Source of the DNA: Motiliproteus sp965230185
Lineage (GTDB): Bacteria; Pseudomonadota; Gammaproteobacteria; Pseudomonadales; Balneatricaceae
DNA: 64,000 nt
Reading direction: 5' to 3'
NCBI GenBank assembly: GCA_965230185.1
Contig: OZ245995.1
Span: forward strand, 4,092,001 to 4,156,000
The stretch's first letter is position 1, and the number at the start of each line of letters is the position of its first letter. The notes beneath the pieces are model-generated. The model had not been told where the DNA came from. It did not search any database and was given only the letters and a program-made list of their open reading frames with translations. The position numbers and the translations under genes were made by a program. Positions 33,101 to 42,100 of this stretch are shown here, one piece after another.

Positions 33101-36100
33101 CGCTGATTTCAAAGGTGCCGTAGCCGTTGCTACCGGCGGTGGCGGCCACATCGATAAAGCTGACCGGGTTATCCGAGGTATCGACATCGCTGATGCTGAG
33201 GGTGTTGCTGGCCGTCAGGGAACCATCTTCGGCAACCGTACCGGTGTTGGTCCCGCCCGTCACCGAGGCGTCTTCCGCACCATTGATGGTAATCACCACG
33301 TCGTGGGTGGAGCCATCGACAGTAGTAACGGTAAGCGTATCGATCAATGATTCCGTAACATCCAGGGCCTGGATTGCAGCCTGGGTGTTGTCAGCTGAAT
33401 AGCTCCAGTTACCGGCAGCATCTATCACCAGATCACCATAGCTGCCGTTAATAATACCGGCGATAAAGCTGGATTCACCCACATCAGGGTCAGCAATGGT
33501 CAGTGCACCGGCTGTTTCCAGCAGGGTGTTGGCATTGGGATCAATATCTTCAGTTACCGAACCGGCATCAATGCCACCGATTACCGGAGCATCGCTACTG
33601 TTGTTGATTGTGAGTGTAAACGTATCAGCAACAGAGCTAACGCCGTCACTGGCGATGATGTCGATACTGATCACGCCAACATCGGTGTTCAGCGGGGTGC
33701 CGCTGAAGGTGCGGGTCGCGTTATCAAAACTTAACCAGCCGGGCAGCGCGCCACCGCCATTGAGCTGAGCTGTGTAAGTCAGGGCATCCGAGCTATCGAC
33801 GTCGCTGAACGTATTGGCGGCAAAGGTAAAGCTGAATACGGCATCTTCAGTCGCAACCTGGTCGGCGACCACATTAGCCACCGTTGGAGCGTCTTCCGCA
33901 CCTTCGATGGTTACCGTCACCGTGCGGGTGGCGCCATCGGTGGCGGTAAAGGTGTAACTGTCGGTCAGCGACTCGGACACATCCAGGGCCTGGACATCGC
34001 TATGGCTGTTGTCGAGGGTATAGGTCCAGCTATTGCCGCTGATCTCAAAGGTGCCGTAGCCGTTGCTGCCGGCGGTGGCCGCCACATCGATAAAGCTGAC
34101 CGGGTTATCCGAGGTATCGACATCGCTGATGCTGAGGGTGTTGCTGGCGGTCAGGGAACCATCTTCGGCTACCGTGCCGGTGTTGGTACCGCCAATCACC
34201 GAGGCGTCTTCGGCTCCGTCAATGGTCACCGTCACCGTGCGGGTCGCGCCATCGGTGGCGGTAAAGGTGTAGCTGTCGGTCAGCGACTCGGACACATCCA
34301 GGGCCTGGACATCCGCATGGCTGTTGTCGAGGGTATAGGTCCAGCTATTGCCGCTGATCTCAAAGGTGCCGTAACCGTTGCTGCCGGCGGTGGCCGCCAC
34401 GTCGATAAAGCTGACCGGATTGTCCGAGGTATCGACATCGCTGATGCTGAGGGTGTTGCTGGCGGTCAGGGAACCATCTTCGGCCACCGTGCCGGTGTTG
34501 GTACCGCCAATCACCGAGGCGTCTTCGGCTCCGTCAATGGTCACCGTCACCGTGCGGGTGGCGCCATCAGTGGCGGTAAAGGTGTAGCTGTCGGTCAGCG
34601 ACTCCGACACATCCAGGGCCTGGACATCGGCATGGCTGTTGTCGAGGGTATAGATCCAGGTATTGCCGCTGATCTCAAAGGTGCCGTAACCGTTGCTGCC
34701 GGCGGTGGCCGCCACGTCGATAAAGCTGACCGGATTGTCCGAGGTATCGACATCGCTGATGCTGAGGGTGTTGCTGGCGGTCAGGGAACCGTCTTCGGCC
34801 ACCGTACCGGTGTTGGTCCCGCCGGTCACCGAGGCGTCTTCCGCCCCTTCGATGGTCACCGTCACCGTGCGGGTCGAACCATCGGTGGCGGTAAAGGTGT
34901 AGCTGTCGGTCAGCGACTCGGACACATCCAGGGCCTGGACATTGGCATGGCTGTTGTCGAGGGTATAGATCCAGGTATTGCCACTGATCTCAAAGGTGCC
35001 GTAACCGTTGCTGCCGGCGGTGGCCGCCACGTCGATAAAGCTGACCGGATTGTCCAAGGTATCGACATCGCTGATGCTGAGGGTGTTGCTGGCGGTCAGG
35101 GAACCGTCTTCGGCCACCGTACCGGTGTTGGTCCCGCCGGTCACCGAGGCGTCTTCCGCCCCTTCGATGGTCACCGTCACCGTGCGGGTCGAACCATCGG
35201 TGGCGGTAAAGGTGTAGCTGTCGGTCAGCGATTCGGACACATCCAGGGCCTGGACATCGCTATGGGTGTTGTCGAGGGTATAGATCCAGGTATTGCCGCT
35301 GATCTCAAAGGTGCCGTAGCCGTTGGTGCCGGCGGTGGCGGCCACATCGATAAAGCTGACCGGATTGTCCGAGGTATCAACATCGCTGATGCTGAGGGTG
35401 TTGCTGGCGGTCAGGGAACCGTCTTCGGCCACCGTACCGGTGTTGGTCCCGCCGGTCACCGAGGCGTCTTCCGCCCCTTCGATGGTCACCGTCACCGTGC
35501 GGGTCGAACCATCGGTGGCAGCAAAGGTGTAGCTGTCGGTCAGCGACTCGGATTCATCCAGGGCCTGGACATCGCTATGGGTGTTGTCGAGGGTATAGGT
35601 CCAGGTATTGCCGCTGATTTCAAAGGTGCCGTAGCCGTTGATACCGGCGGTGGCCGCCACATCGATAAAGCTGACCGGGTTATCCGAGGTATCGACATCG
35701 CTGATGCTGAGGGTGTTGCTGGCCGTCAGGGAACCGTCTTCGGCCACCGTGCCGGTGTTGGTCCCGCCGGTCACCGAGGCGTCTTCCGCCCCTTCGATGG
35801 TCACCGTCACCGTGCGAGTCGAGCCATCGGTGGCGGTAAAGGTATAGCTGTCGGTCAGCGACTCGGACACATCCAGGGCCTGAACATCGCTATGGCTGTT
35901 GTCGAGGGTATAGGTCCAGGTATTGCCGCTGATCTCAAAGGTGCCGTAACCGTTGCTGCCGGCGGTGGCCGCCACATCGATAAAGCTGACCGGGTTATCC
36001 GAGGTATCGACATCGCTGATGCTGAGGGTGTTGCTGGCCGTCAGGGAACCATCTTCGGCCACCGTACCGGTGTTGGTCCCGCCGATAACTGACGCATCTT

Positions 36101-39100
36101 CAGCGCCGTTAATGGTAATTGTGACCGACCCGGTATTCGAACCACCATTTCCATCACCGACCCTGTAAGTGAAAGTATCGGTGGCTGTTTCCCCCACATC
36201 CAGATGTTCAAACTGGCCATTGGGATCATATAACATACTGCCATCGGCATTGAGTGTGAGCTGAGCACCGGATGCGAGAAGGACCGGATTACCGACATCG
36301 AGTGCATTTCCATTCAGTTCGACCACGGACAGTGAATCACCATCCACATCAAAATCATTGCTCAGAACGCCAACAGCAGACGAAACATTGAGGGTCCCAT
36401 TTTCATCCGTGGTGTAGTTCTGAAGACCGGCGGCAAATAAATCCTGTATCGTTTCGGCGCTGAGTTGATTGCCGATGATCGCAACCTCGTCAATCAATCC
36501 GGTAAACAGTTGACTAACCGGTGTAACTACCAGGTTACCGCTGTTTTGCGTTCCAGCGCCGATGGCTATTGGCTCGAAATTGCCCGCCCCGCCCGAAGTC
36601 GTACCGAGTCCGCCGGTGTACGCATCCGTATCTATCAGAACTCCATCCAGGTATAGCTGCATTCCCTCAGTTCCGAATGACACTGCCGTATGGTGCCAGG
36701 CATTCCCGGAAACCGCGCTAGTCGAGCTCAGGTAATAACTGGAACTGGCGCTCTGCAGGCGTACACTCAGCTTTCCGCTCCCATCCAGATAGATGCTCAG
36801 ATGGCCGCCGGTATCATTCCCGTTGGAATCCTTCGAAAACAAATGCTGAAGGTCTCCATCCGCGGGGGTATCGGCGTTGAACCAGAGTTGCACCGTGCCG
36901 TTACCCAACAAGTATGCCGCATCATGCGCGATCTCCACGTAGTCACCGGTACCATCAAATCTGGCGGCTGTATCGGTATCGCCAGCCAGGGCGTCTGCCT
37001 GACCCAGGGTGACGCCACTATAGCTTCCGTTATTAAGCCCTGACTCGTCAGCTGCCGTTGGTCCGCTGGTTTCTCCCAGGCGCCAGTAGCTGAGTGGGCT
37101 AAGAGATGTGATCAGGGCGTTGAATTTTCCGGGATCGTCGGTGGCTACAGGCGCATCGTTGACATTGGCCAGAGTGATACTCACCAGCTGGGTGGTGGTG
37201 CCGTTGAGATCATCGGTGACGGTGACCTCAAAGCTATCGCTGCCAGACCAGTTGGGATCGGTCGGGGTAAAGGTCCAGGCACCGGTCGCCGAATCGATCG
37301 CGGCCGTGCCGTGGGTGGCCGCACCGGTGACACTGAAGTAAGAACCATCAGTCAACCCTTCGACATCGGTGGCGTTAAGGTCGCCGCTGACAGTATCGCC
37401 TTCGTTGCCATTGAAGCTTACATCACCGGTAATGACCGACGCATCATCGACATTGGCCAATGTCACATTAATGGTCTGGGTCGTCGTACCGCCCAGATCA
37501 TCCGTAACCGTCACCGTAAAGCTATCCGATCCGAACCAGTTGGGATCGCTGGGGGTAAAGGTCCAGGCGCCGGAGGTGGCATCAATCACAGCCGTGCCGT
37601 GGCTCGCGGCACCGGTGACACTGAAGTAAGAACCATCAGCCAGCCCCTCGACATCGGTTGCGTTGAGGTCCCCGCTGACGGTATCCCCTTCGTTACCGTT
37701 AAAGCTGATATCGCCGGTAACGACGGAGGCATCATCCACCGGTGTGACGTTGATAGTGATGGTATTGGCTGTAATGTCGGTATCGGCGCCGCTATTCGCC
37801 GTCCCACCATCATCCCTCACCTGGAAAGTGAAGCTGTCGTAGCCCATACCATAGGCGTCAGTCACGGGTTTGAATTTGAGGCGTCCTGCGGTGATGTCCG
37901 CCACCGAGACGGTGTTGTTCGCAACCAGTGCTTCTCCACCATCTTCGATTCCGTCGTTGTTGGCATCCACGTAAAGAACACCGTTCGAGGGAGCCGTGGT
38001 AATAATGACACTGGCCAGGCTGTCGGCGGGGTTATCGCTGACGTCACTGAATCCAAAATCACCGGCAGTAAAGCTGTGGTCAGTGTCCTCATTGACCGTC
38101 ACCGTTTTATCGCTGCCCGATGGCGCTTCATTGACATTGATCACCGATACACTGAAAACTTCGTCGTACGTTAGTCCATCTGAATCAGTAGCTCGAACAG
38201 TGATGTTGTGCGAAGTGGCAGTTTCAAAATCGATCAACGAAGCATTAAGCAGGGTGACCTGCCCGCCGGCACTGATGTCAAAACGTCCCCCGGCATCGTC
38301 AGACAAACTGTAGGTAAAAGTGTCACCACTATCCGGATCGATAGCTTCCACTTTGCCAACTGCGGTGCCATTGGTCGCATTTTCCAGCACGCTGAATGTC
38401 AGCACTGGAGTACTGGCACTGAATCCGGTGCCTACAACATGTCGCTCCGTAAGGTTATTACCGCTGACTGTATCCGTTACCTCACCCCCAACGGACATAT
38501 CGTCGAAAGCCCAGTTCGCGATCATGCCAGCTTCGCTGCTGGGAAGAGTCTGATTGTAACTGGCGGCTATCTCACCGGATGTACGGATATCATTGAAGAT
38601 CCGAACGTCGTACAGAGTACCGGAGAAGACATCGATAGTTTTAAAACCACCCAGTTCAGAATCCTGGTCCTGGCCGAAAACCAGTTCACCACCGCCGGTG
38701 ATAACCTGGCCGGTCTGATAGCCGTTAAAGGACTCGACCTCAGCCCCATCGATGTAAAATACCACCGCGCCATTTGATGCATCCCAGCTCACACCGACAT
38801 GGTGTACTGCGCCGTCAAAAAGCTGGGAATAATTACCAACGGTGCTTTGAATCGGTGAACCGTTGGAATGGACTCCAAACCAGATGCGGCCATCACTTTT
38901 AAGAAACAACCCCAGTTCTTCGTCATTGCTACCGTCGGCATAAGATAGCAACGGCGACAGGTCTGCTCCGGGCGTAGTTATCGAAAAGGTGGATTCGATG
39001 GTCACCGTGGTGAGTCCACCGAGCAGAGCGGCACCGTTATCGGCTACAAAATAGGTATCGTTGCCGCCGTCGGCATTGATGCTGGCACCACCTTCATTGG

Positions 39101-42100
39101 TGGCAACTGCCTGAAGATCCACCGGTGCATCGTTCACCGCGGTGATATCGACATTCACCGTTCCCAGCACAATAGTGCCGCTACCACCGGTGCCAGTATT
39201 GCCATTGTCATTAATACTGACCTGAATCGTATCGGCATTGTCACCCGCGGTATGGGTAGTGCCATGCTGGTAACTGAAACGTGTCGCTGAGCTGAAGAAA
39301 TTGTTGAGGTCGGCGAGTCCTCCGCTCAGTGTCAGAGTGCTGGTACCACTACCTGACACAGTCACATCCAGATCGGAGAACGCCCAGAGCTTGCCGCCGG
39401 TACTTGTGCTCAGAGTCACCGTCAGCAGCCCGTTGCCGGCATCAACGTCCCTCAGAACCACCGACGACAGATCAATAAAGCCTTGTACATCTTCGGTGAC
39501 CGTCACGTCGCTCGGCAGACTCCCGTCGTTGGCCGGGTCATCGTTGAGCGCAGTGACATTGATGGTAATGCTATCGTTATCGCTGTGCAGATCCGGTGCA
39601 TTGGCCAGATTGGCGATTTCGCCAGCAGATAATACCCGATCGTAAATACGGGCATCGTCGATGTGACCACTAAAATAGTTGGGGCTGCCCTGGGATGATG
39701 CGCCGATCTGGGTGACGCCGGTCCCCCCGGAGAAGGAAATATCACCAACATAGTTCGTGGTGGCCAGGGCGACACCATCCACGTAAATAGTCTGTGTATT
39801 GGCTGCCGAGTCGATGGTGTAAGCGATGTGGTGCCAACCATCGCCATCAATGTGCCGGCTACTGGTCGTTTCGCGGACCTGAGAGCCATCCCAGTAGGAA
39901 CCCTGCACCCCGTTGCTGGCATCGACGCGCAGCGATGCCAGATATCCCATGTCGATGACCTCAGAGGTCGATGCACCTGCCGACAGCTTGACCCAACTAC
40001 TCAGCGTCAGTTGTTGAGAACTGGTGACCTGGCTGTTGATGCGCAGATAATCACCACTGCCATCGAGATGCAGTGAATCCTTTCGTGTCGGATCACTGAA
40101 GGAAAAAGCGTCCCCCATCAGGCTTCCACTATGGGTTCCGGCAGGACTGCTATCGCTTGCCGGTGAGCTGCTATTGAATTCGAAATAGGCCGTCAAATCG
40201 GAATCAATGTTGAGGGCGTGAACTTCTCCATCAGTGGTGATGATGGTTAGGGTGTCAGAGCCGCTATAATCCTGCGTCGGAGTGTATTGCAGACCCTCCA
40301 GCGCTGCGTTGATATCACTGACAGAGCCAGAGATGGTCACCGCAGCAGTCTCGTCATTGGTCACCGATGCGCTACCTGATCCGCTAACCGCCAGGGTGCC
40401 GTTGTCGACCGTCAATTTTACCGTCGGAGTTTCGCCGCTTTCATCGCTGATGGAAATCTGGTTACCGTTGGCAAGACTGAAAGTCAGCGTGGAATCTTCA
40501 CTGATGGTTTGCGCTGAAGGTACAGCATTGACAGGTGCATCATCGACGGCAGTGACCGCAATCGTGCTTGTGGCAACAGCGCTTTGCAGCCCGCCTGCGT
40601 CCTGGACGCTGATATTGATAGTGCGATTCCCTGCGGTTGGGTTCTGAGAGCTATTCTCATAGGTGATGCTACGGATAAGTGACTGCAGATCATCCAGTGG
40701 CATATTGCCACTCAGATTCTTACTGATACTGAATCCGGTACCATCAAAATCGATTTCGAAATCGGTGCTACCGACAGTGCGTACTACCACTTCATTCACA
40801 CCGTAGGTAAAGGCATATCCGCCTGCCGTTACCCGCTCGCTGGCACCATCCGCGAAACTGACCAGATTGATGCTCAGAAGCTGGAACGCTGTGCCGTCTA
40901 CATCGCTGACAATGGCGCCCGCTTCAGCCACGCTTACAGCACCATCACCTTCAGTAAAGCTCGTGCTGAAGTTCGAGGTAGTGCCATCGGAGATGTTGAG
41001 GTCAACGATCGGGGCATTATTAGCGGCAACTACCGCTACGGTAGAAACCAAGCCAGGAGAAGAGGTATCGCTGCCCCCATTTGCGGTGCCGCCGCTGTCC
41101 CTGATGCTGGTTAAAGTAACTAACCGTGACGCTTCCGTCGGGTTTTGGCTGGAATTCTGATAAACAAGGCCGTCTATCAAGGTTCGTACGGCTGCCGCAC
41201 TGGTACCGACGGTGTCTATCGTTATAGTGGCAGTATTGCCAACAATATCGACCATGTAATCGTATCCAGACACCGTTGTATCATTATCGCCATCAACCAG
41301 ATAAACCGTTGATCCATCAAGCGTTATGGTTTCATGAGAGCCATCAGTTACATTTGTTATCGTGAATACTGTTTGTTCTATTGTCTGGCCGTTTTCTATC
41401 GTATCGATACTGACCGTATCGAATAAATCGACTGCGCTATTACCTTCTGTGTAAGTCGGATTCAGTGGTGAGGCTGAAATGGTCGGGGCGTCATTGACGG
41501 CGCTGACCGTGATACTAAAAGTCTGCCCGGTCAATTGATTCCCGGCCGAATCTTCCACGGTGTAACTGAAACTGTCCGAGCTGGTTTCACTTCCATCGTG
41601 ACTATAGAGCACATTACCGTCAATTATGTCTTGCTGGGTAAAGGTATGGTTAGTGCTGGACGCCCAGGCACCACCATTGATCGTCAAGGTTCCGTTGGCT
41701 ACATCGCCAACCGTATAAATCAAGGTTGTATCATCAGTGTCTGCATCGGTTGATTGCAGTTCGCTTAACGTGATTGCGGTATTGCTGGCCCCTTCTGCTA
41801 CGCTCAGACTTTGATTGACTACGACAGCGGTTAAATTATCTACGTCTGTCTCGGTGATATTAGTAGCGGTGGTGACGCTGCTGGCTCCATCTTCGGCCAG
41901 AAAATTATCGATACCCCATGTCGAACGAAGATGGCCGCCAGTTGCACCGCCACTGTCGCCGACCTTGCCGAAGAACAGGCCCCAGTTGCCAACCGCGGTC
42001 AATGCATTATCTACAGAGCTAAGGACTTCCACCCCGTTGTGGAGAACCTTCTTGGTCGCATCGGTTATATCGAGTTGGAATGCATCGCCACCTTTAATGG

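Noticed and set aside
34002..36092. A 696-codon plus-strand frame, and similar frames at 30753-31664, 31806-32636 and 37311-38174
   Set aside because: These are antisense to the VCBS and cadherin repeats of giant A. One frame stays open because every unit has the same length and nearly the same bases. No protein family is visible in them.
31701..36101. Regular 315-bp periodicity as a CRISPR or satellite array
   Set aside because: The unit is too long, has no spacer structure, and encodes a continuous VCBS-type domain in frame.
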